Assembly (NCBI RefSeq): GCF_002262885.1
Contig: NZ_NKYF01000002.1
Coordinates: 248,001 to 312,000 of the forward strand
Length of the DNA: 64,000 nt
DNA from: Pseudonocardia sp. MH-G8
GTDB taxonomy: Bacteria; Actinomycetota; Actinomycetes; Mycobacteriales; Pseudonocardiaceae
Direction: 5' to 3'
How positions within the stretch are numbered: the first letter of the stretch is position 1; every line of letters begins with the position of its first letter. The notes beneath the pieces were generated by a model. That model saw nothing but the letters and a program-made list of their open reading frames with translations, made no database searches and had not been told where the DNA came from. The position numbers and the translations under genes were made by a program. This document shows positions 17,350-27,607 of this stretch, piece after piece.

Positions 17350-17630
17350 CCGATATTCGGCAGTTCTGCCAACCCGGCCACCCCACCGACAGGCAGGAGC
17401 AGGGGGAACCCGGCCGACTGCGCCGAAGACCAGGGCCGGAGCGTGAGGCAGTGGTCGCGAGCCGGGAACGGCCCGCCAACAGGAGGTTTCCAAGATCATA
17501 TCGACACCAGAGCTGCGGGACCCCGCGGCGGCAGCCCTCACGTCGACCTGATCATGAAACGGGCGGCCGCCCGCATGCGAGAAGTACGTCAGCGGGGTCG
17601 TGAGGACGCTGGTGTGCGGCTCACACCGCT
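17350..17630 (+). repeat. Dispersed intergenic repeat, copy B
   Basis: Same two conserved blocks and orientation as copy A at 2197-2415. The left block (17350-17485) and right block (17573-17630) are separated by about 87 nt instead of 30. The left edge contains the small palindrome GGCAGTTCTGCC, degenerate in copy A. Not coding as far as can be seen. Confidence 0.6.
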
Positions 17631-17686
17631 CGCCGACGCCCTCTAGCTCCGCCACCGCCGCGTGACGGCATAGGGCGGACAGCAGA

Positions 17687-17720
17687 ACGGCCCGCCCGGA
17701 CTCACGTCCGGACGGGCCGT
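17687..17720 (-). terminator. clpC terminator hairpin
   Basis: Arms ACGGCCCGCCCGGAC (17687-17701) and GTCCGGACGGGCCGT (17706-17720), 14 of 15 pairs, 4-nt loop TCAC, 18 nt past the clpC stop. No U-tract, as is common in high-GC actinobacteria. Confidence 0.75.
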
Positions 17721-17738
17721 CCCGGTGGATCTAGCGGC

Positions 17739-20282
<2,544 letters not shown>

Positions 20283-20432
20283 TTACGCTCCTAGCCTGCT
20301 GCGCCATGCACCGGCGCACTGCGCCGAGTACACCCCGACGCCCACTGTATCGGGCCGAGACACCCGGACGCCCGTCTCTCACGTACCCGGCACAACGCGT
20401 GCACGCTCCGCCAGATTCCGCCGCGCCTCGTT

Positions 20433-21068
20433 TCACCTGGTCGGAGCGGCCCCGATCGCCCATCCGGGGGTGTTCGGGACCGCCCGTCGCATCGCCCAGG
20501 TCCGCGGTCCCCCACAGGGTATGTCGACCTCGCCCGCCACCTCGAACCCGAGCCGCCGGTAGAAGGCCACGTTCGACGCGAGCGAGGTCTCCAGGAAGCA
20601 CGGCACCCCCGCGGCGTCCGCAGCGCGCAGCCCCGGCTCCACCACCACCCGTCCGAGGCCGCGTCCCTGCCGGTCCGGCCGGACGCCCACCGTGGCGAGG
20701 AACCACACCGGATGGGTAGGTCGGAGCGGCTGCAGCGCACGCTCGGCTGCCTCGGACGCCGCCGCCCGGTCGCCGGCGATCTCCTGGGCCAACGGCGCGA
20801 TCTCCGCGAACACCCGCAGATCGGTGTCGGGCGTCGTCCACACGGCCACCGCGCCGATCTCCCCGCCGGGATCCGGGACGACCCAGGCGCGCCCCTGCGC
20901 GAGGCCGATCCGCTCGAGGAACATCCGCTGCAGGCGCCGAACCCGGCCCTGGTGGTCATCGGCGGCGACGGTGTGCCGGGTGAAGGGGTAGTCGGCGAAG
21001 GCGGCGCCGAGGGTGTCGGTGGCCGGGCCGAGGTCGGCGGGACGGGCTTCGCGAAGGTGCTGATCCAT
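20433..21068 (-). CDS. GNAT-family N-acetyltransferase
   Basis: 211 aa. The acetyl-CoA loop is clear: VWFLATVGVRPDRQGRGLGRVVVEPGLRAA (Q/R-x-x-G-x-G/A), followed by VPCFLETSLASNVAFYRRLGFEVAGEV. The N-terminal part carries the typical DLGPATDTLGAAFADYPFTRH of a large actinobacterial subgroup. Substrate unknown. A TAGCAT hexamer ends 8 nt before the ATG, compatible with a leaderless transcript. The final dozen residues are extra relative to the fold. Confidence 0.88.
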   Translation of the reverse strand: MDQHLREARPADLGPATDTLGAAFADYPFTRHTVAADDHQGRVRRLQRMFLERIGLAQGRAWVVPDPGGEIGAVAVWTTPDTDLRVFAEIAPLAQEIAGDRAAASEAAERALQPLRPTHPVWFLATVGVRPDRQGRGLGRVVVEPGLRAADAAGVPCFLETSLASNVAFYRRLGFEVAGEVDIPCGGPRTWAMRRAVPNTPGWAIGAAPTR

Positions 21069-21137
21069 CGAGGCCGATGCTATGGGTCCGGCCAGGGACC
21101 GTCGGCCTTCGTGGCGGCGGGCGCTCGCCCCGAGTCC

Positions 21138-21203
21138 GCGGGTGAGCGGAACACCAGCGCTGTTCGATCACGGCTGAAGAGCCCTGGTGTTCCGTTCACC
21201 CGC
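21138..21203. terminator. Long near-perfect hairpin
   Basis: 24-nt arms (21138-21161 and 21180-21203) with 22 complementary positions and an 18-nt loop; core GGAACACCAG/CTGGTGTTCC. Sits just past the siderophore-reductase stop (minus strand), so it probably ends that transcript. Confidence 0.65.
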
Positions 21204-21233
21204 CGCGAACACGTCCGGACGGGTCAGGACGGG

Positions 21234-22034
21234 TCAGGACGTGGCGCCGGCGCGCTCCGAGGCCTTCTCGGCCTGCCAGCCGTCCTCGTCGACACCGCGA
21301 CGCCAGTAACCGGACACCGAGAGCGCCTCGCGTGGCACGCCGCGCTCGTTGACGAGGTGACGCCGGATGTCTCGCACGAACCCGGCCTCGCCGTGGACGA
21401 ACGCGTGCACGCGCCCCGTCGGGAACTCCAGCGCCCGCACCGCGTCCGCGAGCTGGTCAGGCGCTCCCGGGTCGCGGTGCAGCCAGGTGGTGCGCAGCCG
21501 CCCGGGGCAACCCGGCTCCTGCTCCTCGGCCGCGTCGCCCACCTCGAGCACGGCCAGCACCGGCACTCCCGCGGGCACGCGCTCGCAGGCCGCTCCGATC
21601 GCCGGCAACGCGCTCTCGTCGCCCACCACCAGGTGCCAGTCGGCCGTCGAGTCGGGCGCGTACGCGCCGCCGGGGCCGGCGAGGCGCAGCACGTCGCCGG
21701 GGCGGGCCGCCGCGGCCCACGGCCCGGCGAGACCGGTGTCGCCGTGGTGCACGAAGTCGATCGTCAGCTCGCCGGCGTCGTGGTCCAGCGCCCGCACCGT
21801 GTACGTGCGCGTCATCGGCCACTGCTCGCGCGGCAGTTCGGCCCGGATGACGTCCATGTCGAACGGATCGGGGTAGCGCACCTCGGGCCGCGGGAACAGG
21901 ATCTTGACGTAGCGGTCGGTGTGGGGGGTGTCGGGGAACTCCGACAGCTCCTCCCCGCCGGCCACGACGCGGATCATGTGCGGTGTGAGCCGCTCGGTGC
22001 GGCGCACCTCGAGGGTGGTCGTCCTGCGCGCCAC
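21234..22034 (-). CDS. Siderophore-interacting protein (ferric-siderophore reductase, ViuB type)
   Basis: 266 aa flavin-dependent NAD(P)H ferric-siderophore reductase of the ViuB/SIP family, cytoplasmic, releasing iron from imported siderophores. Seen: FAD-binding barrel with MTRTYTVRALD (RxYT) and GDTGLAGPWAAAARPGD, then the SIP-type NAD domain with HLVVGDESALPAIGAA and the C-terminal VSGYWRRGVDEDGW. GTG start with GAGGAGG upstream. A DtxR/IdeR-like box lies 24 nt upstream and a hairpin covers part of the ribosome-binding site, so control by iron is likely. No siderophore synthesis genes are nearby. Confidence 0.9.
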   Translation of the reverse strand: MARRTTTLEVRRTERLTPHMIRVVAGGEELSEFPDTPHTDRYVKILFPRPEVRYPDPFDMDVIRAELPREQWPMTRTYTVRALDHDAGELTIDFVHHGDTGLAGPWAAAARPGDVLRLAGPGGAYAPDSTADWHLVVGDESALPAIGAACERVPAGVPVLAVLEVGDAAEEQEPGCPGRLRTTWLHRDPGAPDQLADAVRALEFPTGRVHAFVHGEAGFVRDIRRHLVNERGVPREALSVSGYWRRGVDEDGWQAEKASERAGATS

Positions 22035-22041
22035 GGCGCCT

Positions 22042-22062
22042 CCTCATCGTCAACTGATGAGG
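22042..22062 (-). promoter_or_regulatory. Leader hairpin masking the ribosome-binding site
   Basis: CCTCATC and GATGAGG pair perfectly around a 7-nt loop, and the right arm forms the first half of the GATGAGGAGG Shine-Dalgarno sequence of the siderophore-reductase gene. Confidence 0.5.
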
Positions 22063-22076
22063 ACAGCCTAACCATC
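22058..22076. promoter_or_regulatory. DtxR/IdeR-like iron box candidate
   Basis: TGAGGACAGCCTAACCATC matches the consensus TTAGGTTAGCCTAACCTAA at 13 of 19 positions, including the run AGCCTAACC. It contains the TAGGCT -10-like hexamer of the siderophore-reductase gene on the minus strand. Confidence 0.5.
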
Positions 22077-22100
22077 CCGGCGCTGGACCACCGGCCGCGC

Positions 22101-22445
22101 TCAGTTCTCCCGGTGGTAGGCCTCGAGGACCTCGGCGGGGATGCGGCCGCGGTCGGACACCTTCATGCCCCGCTTGCGGGCCCAGTCCCGGATCGCCTGG
22201 TTCTGCTCGCGGTCGATGGAAGGCCGACGGGCCGGCGCGCTGCTGCCGCTCGACCCGCTCCGGCGGCGACCGCCGGAACGCCGGGCCGACGCGACGTAGG
22301 ACGCCAGGGCGTCGCGCAACTTCCCCGCATTCGCCTTCGACAGGTCGATCTCGTAGTTCTTCCCGTCGATACCGAACTCGATCGTCTCGTCGGCGGCCTC
22401 TCCGTCCAGGTCATCGATCAGCCGCACCTCGCGGATCTGCGCCAT
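22101..22445 (-). CDS. lsr2: Nucleoid-associated protein Lsr2
   Basis: H-NS-like xenogeneic silencer binding AT-rich DNA, 114 aa. N-terminal oligomerisation domain [35 protein letters not shown], a Ser/Arg-rich linker, and the C-terminal DNA-binding domain [19 protein letters not shown] containing the RGR clamp. The ATG at 22445 with GGAGG 8 nt upstream is preferred to one five codons earlier. It lies between lysS and the siderophore gene and has its own promoter, as in M. tuberculosis (Rv3597c). Confidence 0.96.
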   Translation of the reverse strand: MAQIREVRLIDDLDGEAADETIEFGIDGKNYEIDLSKANAGKLRDALASYVASARRSGGRRRSGSSGSSAPARRPSIDREQNQAIRDWARKRGMKVSDRGRIPAEVLEAYHREN

Positions 22446-22503
22446 CGCCGCAACCTCCACTCACTTCGAACCTGCTCCTGTCACGCGGCGATGCCGCAAG
22501 CGC

Positions 22504-22532
22504 ACCATAAACCAATTGTGGTGGGCCGTCGA
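22504..22532 (-). promoter_or_regulatory. Candidate lsr2 promoter
   Basis: Minus strand: -35 TCGACG (22527-22532), 17-bp spacer containing the locally AT-rich ACAATTGGTT, -10 TATGGT (22504-22509). The AT-rich spacer is compatible with Lsr2 autoregulation. Confidence 0.45.
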
Positions 22533-22559
22533 GTCACCTGTCCGGTTGTCGCGTGGCAG

Positions 22560-24062
22560 TTACTCGGAACGCACGAGCGGGTACAGAATGGTTTCCCGGA
22601 TTCCGAGCCCGGTGAGGGCCATGAGCAGCCGGTCGACGCCCATTCCCATGCCCCCGGTCGGCGGCAATCCGTACTCCATCGCGCGCAGGTAGTCCTCGTC
22701 GAGCTGCATCGCCTCGGGATCACCCGCCGCGGCGGCAACGGCCTGGGCGGTAAGCCTTTCCCGCTGGTCCACCGGATCCACGAGTTCGGAGTACGCGGTG
22801 GCCAGCTCGGTGCCGAAGACGACCAGGTCCCATGCTTCCGCCAGGCGCGGGTCCGTGCGATGACGCCTGGTCAACGGGCGCACCTCGTACGGGTAGTCCC
22901 GCACGAAAGTCGGCTCCTGCAGGGTGTGCTCGACGAGCTTCTCGAACAGTTCGAGGACGATCTGGCCCGCCGTGAGCGAAGCGTCGACTTCGACATCGTG
23001 CGCGATCGCCAGCTTGTGCAGCTCCTCCGCCGACGTGTCCGGTGTCACGTCCTGTCCCACCGCTTCGGAGACGGCTCCGTGCAGCGTGACCGAGCGCCAC
23101 TCACCGCCCAAGTCGTGTTCCGTGCCGTCGGCGTGGCGCACCACCGTCGAACCGAACACGGCGCGGGCCGAGTTCAGCACCAACTCGCGGGTCAGCTCGG
23201 CCATGTCGTCGTAGGTGGCGTAGGCCTGGTAGGCCTCCAGCATCGCGAACTCGGGCGAGTGCGACGAGTCGATGCCCTCGTTCCGGAAGTTCCGATTGAT
23301 CTCGAAGACCCGCTCGATGCCGCCGACCACGGACCGCTTCAGGAACAGTTCCGGCGCGATCCGCAGGTACAGATCCCGGTCCAGCGCGTTGGAGTGCGTG
23401 ACGAACGGGCGCGCGGTCGCCCCACCGTGCTGCAGCTGCAGCATCGGCGTCTCGACCTCGGTGAAGGCGCGATCGTGCAGCACCGACCGCAGCGTCCGCA
23501 CGACCGTGGCCCGGCGCTGGACCATCTCGCGCGCCTGCGGCCGGACGATGAGGTCGACGTAGCGCTGCCGCACCCGCGTCTCCTCCGACAGCTCCCGGTG
23601 CGTCACGGGCAGGGGCCGCAGCGCCTTCGCCGCCATCTGCCAACGGTCGGCCATCACCGACAGCTCGCCACGTCGCGAGGTGAGCACCTCGCCGTGCACG
23701 ACGACGTGGTCCCCCAGGTCGACCTGCGCCTTCCAGCGCGCCAGCTCGTCGTCCCCGACGAGTGCGAGCGACAGCATCGCCTGCAGCTCGGTGCCGTCGC
23801 CCTCGCGCAACGTGGCGAAGCACAGCTTCCCGGTGTTGCGCAGGAACATCACGCGCCCGGCGACGGAGACCACCTCGCCGGTGCCGGTGTCGGGCGGCAG
23901 GTCCGGGTGCGCCTCGCGCACCTCGCGCAGCGTGTGGGTGCGCTCGACGGCGACGGGATAGGGGTCGCGATCCTGCTCCAGCATCGCCGCCCGCTTCGCC
24001 CGGCGCACCCGCATCTGCTCGGGCAGGTCGTCATCGGGGCCGGTGGGGGGCTCGTTGCTCAC
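22560..24062 (-). CDS. lysS: Lysyl-tRNA synthetase (class II)
   Basis: Charges tRNA-Lys, 500 aa. Anticodon-binding OB fold at about residues 65-170 ([24 protein letters not shown]). Class II core: motif 1 around [14 protein letters not shown], motif 2 [21 protein letters not shown], and motif 3 [15 protein letters not shown]. The wording SSHSPEF and the general match follow M. tuberculosis LysS (Rv3598c) rather than the E. coli type. The GTG start is supported by TACCCT 6 nt upstream (leaderless). Confidence 0.96.
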   Translation of the reverse strand: MSNEPPTGPDDDLPEQMRVRRAKRAAMLEQDRDPYPVAVERTHTLREVREAHPDLPPDTGTGEVVSVAGRVMFLRNTGKLCFATLREGDGTELQAMLSLALVGDDELARWKAQVDLGDHVVVHGEVLTSRRGELSVMADRWQMAAKALRPLPVTHRELSEETRVRQRYVDLIVRPQAREMVQRRATVVRTLRSVLHDRAFTEVETPMLQLQHGGATARPFVTHSNALDRDLYLRIAPELFLKRSVVGGIERVFEINRNFRNEGIDSSHSPEFAMLEAYQAYATYDDMAELTRELVLNSARAVFGSTVVRHADGTEHDLGGEWRSVTLHGAVSEAVGQDVTPDTSAEELHKLAIAHDVEVDASLTAGQIVLELFEKLVEHTLQEPTFVRDYPYEVRPLTRRHRTDPRLAEAWDLVVFGTELATAYSELVDPVDQRERLTAQAVAAAAGDPEAMQLDEDYLRAMEYGLPPTGGMGMGVDRLLMALTGLGIRETILYPLVRSE

Positions 24063-24068
24063 GGGACA

Positions 24069-24074
24069 AGGGTA
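24069..24074 (-). promoter_or_regulatory. -10 element TACCCT of lysS (leaderless)
   Basis: TACCCT on the minus strand, 6 nt before the lysS GTG, back to back with the promoter of the plus-strand methyltransferase gene. Confidence 0.55.
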
Positions 24075-24123
24075 ATGACGCCGCTCGACGGCATTGCCGT
24101 CGCCTCAGGGCGCGACCCGGCCG

Positions 24124-24129
24124 TACGGT
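24124..24129 (+). promoter_or_regulatory. -10 element TACGGT of the methyltransferase gene (leaderless)
   Basis: TACGGT, then 6 nt, then the ATG at 24136. Confidence 0.55.
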
Positions 24130-24135
24130 CGGATC

Positions 24136-24879
24136 ATGGACTCGCACCGGGCTCGTTCGTTCGGAACCGCGGCCACCCAGTACGCCCGGTACCGGCCCGG
24201 GTACCCGGACGCCGCCCTCGATTGGGCGCTGGCCCCGATCGCCGGCCGTCCGGACCCTCGGCTGCTGGACCTCGCCGCGGGTACCGGGAAGCTCACCGCC
24301 TCCCTGCTCCCGCGCGGCACGGTCATCGCCGTCGAGCCCGACCCGGCGATGCTCGCCGAGCTGCGGTCCCGCGTCCCGGGGGTCGAGGCGTACGAAGGCA
24401 GCGCCGAGGAGATCCCGCTGCCGGACGGCTGCCTCGACGCCGTGCTCGTCGGGCAGGCGTGGCACTGGTTCGACCCCGAGCGCGCCCACCCGGAGATCGC
24501 CCGGGTGCTGCGGCCGGGCGGGGTGCTCGCGGCTCTCTGGAACGGCGACGACGCGAGCGTGGAGTGGGTGCGCGGCTACAACGACGCCGCCGGGATGCGC
24601 CGCACCGTCGTGCGGGCCCCGCAGGACGAACCCCGGCTGCCGGCGCACCCCGCCTTCGAACCGGCCGAGATCGCACAGTTCGCCAACCCCGTGCCCACCA
24701 CCGTCGACCTGCTCGTGGCGACCCAGCGAACCCAGTCGTGGGCCCTCACCGCCGAACCGGCCGAGCGGGAGGCCGCCCTCGACCGGATCCGGACCTACCT
24801 CGCCACCCGTCCCGAGACGGTGTCCGGGGAGTTCGAGCTCCCGCTGGTGACCGACGTGGTGCGGATGTTGCGCAGGTAG
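24136..24879 (+). CDS. Class I SAM-dependent methyltransferase
   Basis: 247 aa, Methyltransf_11-like. Motif I LLDLAAGTGKLT, acidic strand VIAVEPDPAMLAEL, motif II/III AEEIPLPDGCLDAVLVGQAWHWFD and PEIARVLRPGGVLAALWN. HWFD after motif II is typical of a common actinobacterial group of unknown substrate. The ATG at 24136 fits the leaderless -10. Its last 85 bp overlap the 3' end of coaX on the opposite strand; both reading frames look conserved up to or near their stops. Confidence 0.87.
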   Translation: MDSHRARSFGTAATQYARYRPGYPDAALDWALAPIAGRPDPRLLDLAAGTGKLTASLLPRGTVIAVEPDPAMLAELRSRVPGVEAYEGSAEEIPLPDGCLDAVLVGQAWHWFDPERAHPEIARVLRPGGVLAALWNGDDASVEWVRGYNDAAGMRRTVVRAPQDEPRLPAHPAFEPAEIAQFANPVPTTVDLLVATQRTQSWALTAEPAEREAALDRIRTYLATRPETVSGEFELPLVTDVVRMLRR

Positions 24880-25649
24880 GTCAGGCGCAAACCGAGCAGT
24901 GTGAGGTCCGGCACGAACTCGGTGATCGTCTCCGATTCGCCGGTGACCAACGGCGCCAGCCCGCCGGTCCCGAGCACGGTCACCGGCCCCGCCTTCGGTC
25001 CGAGTTCGGCGACGATGCGCCGCACCAGCCCGTCCACCTGGCCCGCGACGCCGTAGAGCACCCCGGACTGCAGGCACTCGACCGTGTTCTTGCCGATCAC
25101 CGAGCGCGGGGGCACCAGTTCGACGGTGCGCAGCGCGGCCGCCCGGGTGGCCAGCGCGTCCAGCGAGATCTCGATCCCCGGCGCGAGCGCACCGCCGAGG
25201 AACTCGCCCTTGGCCGAGACGACGTCGATGCTGGTCGACGTCCCGAAGTCGACGACCACGCACGCCGTGTGGTGGAGCCGGTGCGCGGCGAGCGTGTTCA
25301 TCACGCGGTCGGCGCCCACCTCGCGCGGGTTGTCGACCAGCAGCGGCACCCCGGTGCGCACCCCCGGCCCGACGACGACCGCGGGCACGTTCCTGCGATC
25401 GATGAGCAGCCGCAGCTCGCGCAGCAGCGTGGGCACGGTCGAGAGCGCCGCGACGCCCGTGACCTGCGTCGCGTACGGGCCGAGCAGGGCGTCGAAGGCG
25501 ACGCTGAGCTCGTCGGCGGTCATGCGCGGGTCGGTGCGCATCCGCCAGTCACGCACCAGCGGCGGGTCGAGCTCGTCGGACGCGCCCGGCTCGTCGGCGT
25601 AGAGCCCCAGCGCGATCTGGGTGTTCCCGACGTCCACGCACAGCAGCAC
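24795..25649 (-). CDS. coaX: Type III pantothenate kinase
   Basis: First step of CoA synthesis from pantothenate, 284 aa. ASKHA fold with phosphate loop LLCVDVGNTQIALGLY, the dimer/pantothenate region NPREVGADRVMNTLAAH, second phosphate motif VVVDFGTSTSIDVVSAKGEFLGGALAPG, and VTVLGTGGLAPLV. Catalytic Asp residues present. It starts 6 nt after the panC stop. The family body ends at LTLLGLRLTYLRN; the last 20 residues (TTSVTSGSSNSPDTVSGRVAR) read into the 3' end of the opposite-strand methyltransferase gene. Confidence 0.94.
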   Translation of the reverse strand: MLLCVDVGNTQIALGLYADEPGASDELDPPLVRDWRMRTDPRMTADELSVAFDALLGPYATQVTGVAALSTVPTLLRELRLLIDRRNVPAVVVGPGVRTGVPLLVDNPREVGADRVMNTLAAHRLHHTACVVVDFGTSTSIDVVSAKGEFLGGALAPGIEISLDALATRAAALRTVELVPPRSVIGKNTVECLQSGVLYGVAGQVDGLVRRIVAELGPKAGPVTVLGTGGLAPLVTGESETITEFVPDLTLLGLRLTYLRNIRTTSVTSGSSNSPDTVSGRVAR

Positions 25650-25655
25650 GGCGGC

Positions 25656-26564
25656 CTACAGGCGGACGGCGACGTTGTCGAGCAGGCGCGTGCCGCCGAG
25701 GCGGGCGGCCGCGAGCAGCCGGGCAGGCCCGGTCTGCGGGGCGGGCCCGAGCTCCGGGGCGGTGAGCTCCAGGTACTCGACCTGCAGCGCGGACTCCTCG
25801 GCCAGCACGGCGCGCGCGGCGTCGAGCACCGCCTCCGATCCGCGGGCCGACACCGACGCCCCCGCGACCAGCGCACGCTGCAGGACCGGCGCGTACCGCC
25901 GCTCGTCGGGGGAGAGGTAGGCGTTGCGCGAGGAGATCGCCAGCCCGTCCGGCTCGCGGACCGTGGGCACCCCGACCACCGACAGCGGGAAGTCCAGGTC
26001 CCGGACCATCTTCTGGACGAGTACCAGCTGCTGGTAGTCCTTCTCGCCGAAGAAGGCGAGCTCGGGCGCCACGATGTGGAAGAGCTTCGCCACCACCGTG
26101 AGCACGCCTGCGAAGTGCCCGGGCCGCACCTCGCCCTCGAGCCGGTCGCCCAGCGCGCCCGGCGCCACCGTGGTGTCGGCGCCCTCGGGGTACATGTCCG
26201 TCACCCCGGGCAGGAAGACCAGCTCGACGCCCTCCTCCCGGCAGACCTCCAGGTCGGCCTCCAGCGGGCGCGGGTAGCGCTCGAGGTCCTCGCCCGCGCC
26301 GAACTGCAGCGGGTTCACGAAGATCGACACAGCGGGCACGATCGCACCCGATGCCCGGCGGGCGTGCCGGATGAGCTCGCGGTGCCCCTCGTGCAGGGCT
26401 CCCATCGTCGGCACGAGCGCGATCTTGCGTCCCGCGGCGCGCAGCGCGCGGCTCACCGGGCCGATCTCGGCGGGCGAGCGGTGCACGGTGAGTGCTCCGG
26501 GCCGGTAGCCGCCGAGCGTGCGGGCGCCGCCGCGCAGCGGCGAGGCGGCCATCGGTCCGGTCAC
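25656..26564 (-). CDS. panC: Pantothenate synthetase
   Basis: Condenses pantoate with beta-alanine using ATP, 302 aa. Seen: [14 protein letters not shown] (HxGH), [47 protein letters not shown] and [11 protein letters not shown], all canonical. The GTG start overlaps the upstream gene stop (GTGA) with GAGGAGAAG before it. Unlike M. tuberculosis, no panD lies between panC and coaX (only 6 bp separate them), so beta-alanine must be made elsewhere. Confidence 0.95.
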   Translation of the reverse strand: MTGPMAASPLRGGARTLGGYRPGALTVHRSPAEIGPVSRALRAAGRKIALVPTMGALHEGHRELIRHARRASGAIVPAVSIFVNPLQFGAGEDLERYPRPLEADLEVCREEGVELVFLPGVTDMYPEGADTTVAPGALGDRLEGEVRPGHFAGVLTVVAKLFHIVAPELAFFGEKDYQQLVLVQKMVRDLDFPLSVVGVPTVREPDGLAISSRNAYLSPDERRYAPVLQRALVAGASVSARGSEAVLDAARAVLAEESALQVEYLELTAPELGPAPQTGPARLLAAARLGGTRLLDNVAVRL

Positions 26565-27454
26565 GGCTTCTCCTCGAGGATCGTGAGCACGTCGTGCGCG
26601 GCGTGCTCGGGCAGCAGGCCCGCATCGGACGCCCGCCGCGCAGTCCGCGCGGCGAGCACGCGGTAGGTCTCGGCGAGGTCCGGGTCGGCGGCCGCCAGCT
26701 CCTGCAGGTGCAGGCGCACGGTCTCGACGTCGCCGCGCGCGACCGGACCGGTGAGCGCGCGGTCGCCGTGGCGCAGCGCGTTGTCCAGCGCCGCCGAGAG
26801 CAGCGGGGCGACGAGCCGCTCGGCCGGACCGACGCCGGCCCGCTCCAACGTGTCCACGCAGTCGCGCACGAGCGTGACGAGGTGGTTGGCGCCGTGCGCC
26901 AGCGCAGCGTGGTAGAGCGGGCGGACCTCCTCCGCCACCCGCACCGGCTCGGCGCCCATCTCGACGACGAGCGCCTCGCCGACGCTCCACGCGGCCTCGT
27001 CGCCGGGCGCGGCCGTGACGCCGACGCTCGCGCCCGCGAGGCGGGCGACGTCCTCCGTGCGACCGGTGAAGGTCAGGACCGGGTGCAGCGCGAGCGGCAG
27101 CACGCCGTGCTCGGCGGCGGGGGCGAGGACCGCGACGCCGTGCGCCCCCGAGGTGTGCACGACGATCTGGCCCGCTCGGAAGCTGCCCGCCGCGGCGAGC
27201 CCCCGCACGAGGCCGGGAAGCACGTCGTCGGGAACCGCCAGCAGCGCGAGGTCGGCGCCGGCCACGACCTGGTCGGGCGGCAGCAGCGAGGTGTCGGGCA
27301 GCAGGGCTGCGGCCCGCGCGACCGAGGCGCGGGAAACCCCCGAGGCGGCGGCGACGTGGTGCCCGGCGGCTGCCCAGGCCGCGCCCACCACGGCACCGAC
27401 CCGCCCCGCCGACACGACACCGACGGTGAGCCGGGCAGGCCTGCCAGCAGTCAT
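26561..27454 (-). CDS. Rossmann-like and DUF2520 domain protein
   Basis: 297 aa, orthologue by position of M. tuberculosis Rv3603c. N-terminal Rossmann fold with a modified dinucleotide loop [24 protein letters not shown], and a helical C-terminal DUF2520 domain ([27 protein letters not shown]) as in 6-phosphogluconate dehydrogenase-like proteins. Coupled to panC by overlap, so it may act in pantothenate supply, perhaps as a ketopantoate reductase-like enzyme; this has not been shown by the sequence. Good GAGGAG ribosome-binding site. A candidate -10 TAACCT is at 27511-27516. Confidence 0.82.
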   Translation of the reverse strand: MTAGRPARLTVGVVSAGRVGAVVGAAWAAAGHHVAAASGVSRASVARAAALLPDTSLLPPDQVVAGADLALLAVPDDVLPGLVRGLAAAGSFRAGQIVVHTSGAHGVAVLAPAAEHGVLPLALHPVLTFTGRTEDVARLAGASVGVTAAPGDEAAWSVGEALVVEMGAEPVRVAEEVRPLYHAALAHGANHLVTLVRDCVDTLERAGVGPAERLVAPLLSAALDNALRHGDRALTGPVARGDVETVRLHLQELAAADPDLAETYRVLAARTARRASDAGLLPEHAAHDVLTILEEKP

Positions 27455-27510
27455 CGAGTCCGCTCCTCACTCGTTCCGGTCCCGCGCGGGGTACCGGACG
27501 ATGTGCGGAA

Positions 27511-27516
27511 AGGTTA
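27511..27516 (-). promoter_or_regulatory. Candidate -10 TAACCT of the DUF2520-panC-coaX operon
   Basis: TAACCT on the minus strand about 57 nt upstream of the first start codon; -35 not evident. Confidence 0.3.
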
Positions 27517-27607
27517 ACGGGGCGGGCCGGGAGGGCAGCGCATCGGTGACGGGCTTCACCGGTCCGGGCGGCCGATCGTCAGGAGAGCGACGCCGGCTCC
27601 GGCGACG

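Larger units (their letters stand above)
16950..17738. other. Gene-poor intergenic region with repeat copy B
   Basis: About 790 bp between the YihY gene start and the clpC stop. Open frames exist on both strands but none shows a domain or a start signal. It contains repeat copy B (17350-17630) and the clpC terminator (17687-17720). Confidence 0.6.

Noticed and set aside
20712..26666. Plus-strand reading frame open for almost 2000 codons
   Set aside because: It lies antisense to GNAT, siderophore reductase, lsr2, lysS, coaX and panC, all with clear motifs. Its translation is low-complexity Arg/Gly/His-rich, an effect of GC-biased third codon positions.
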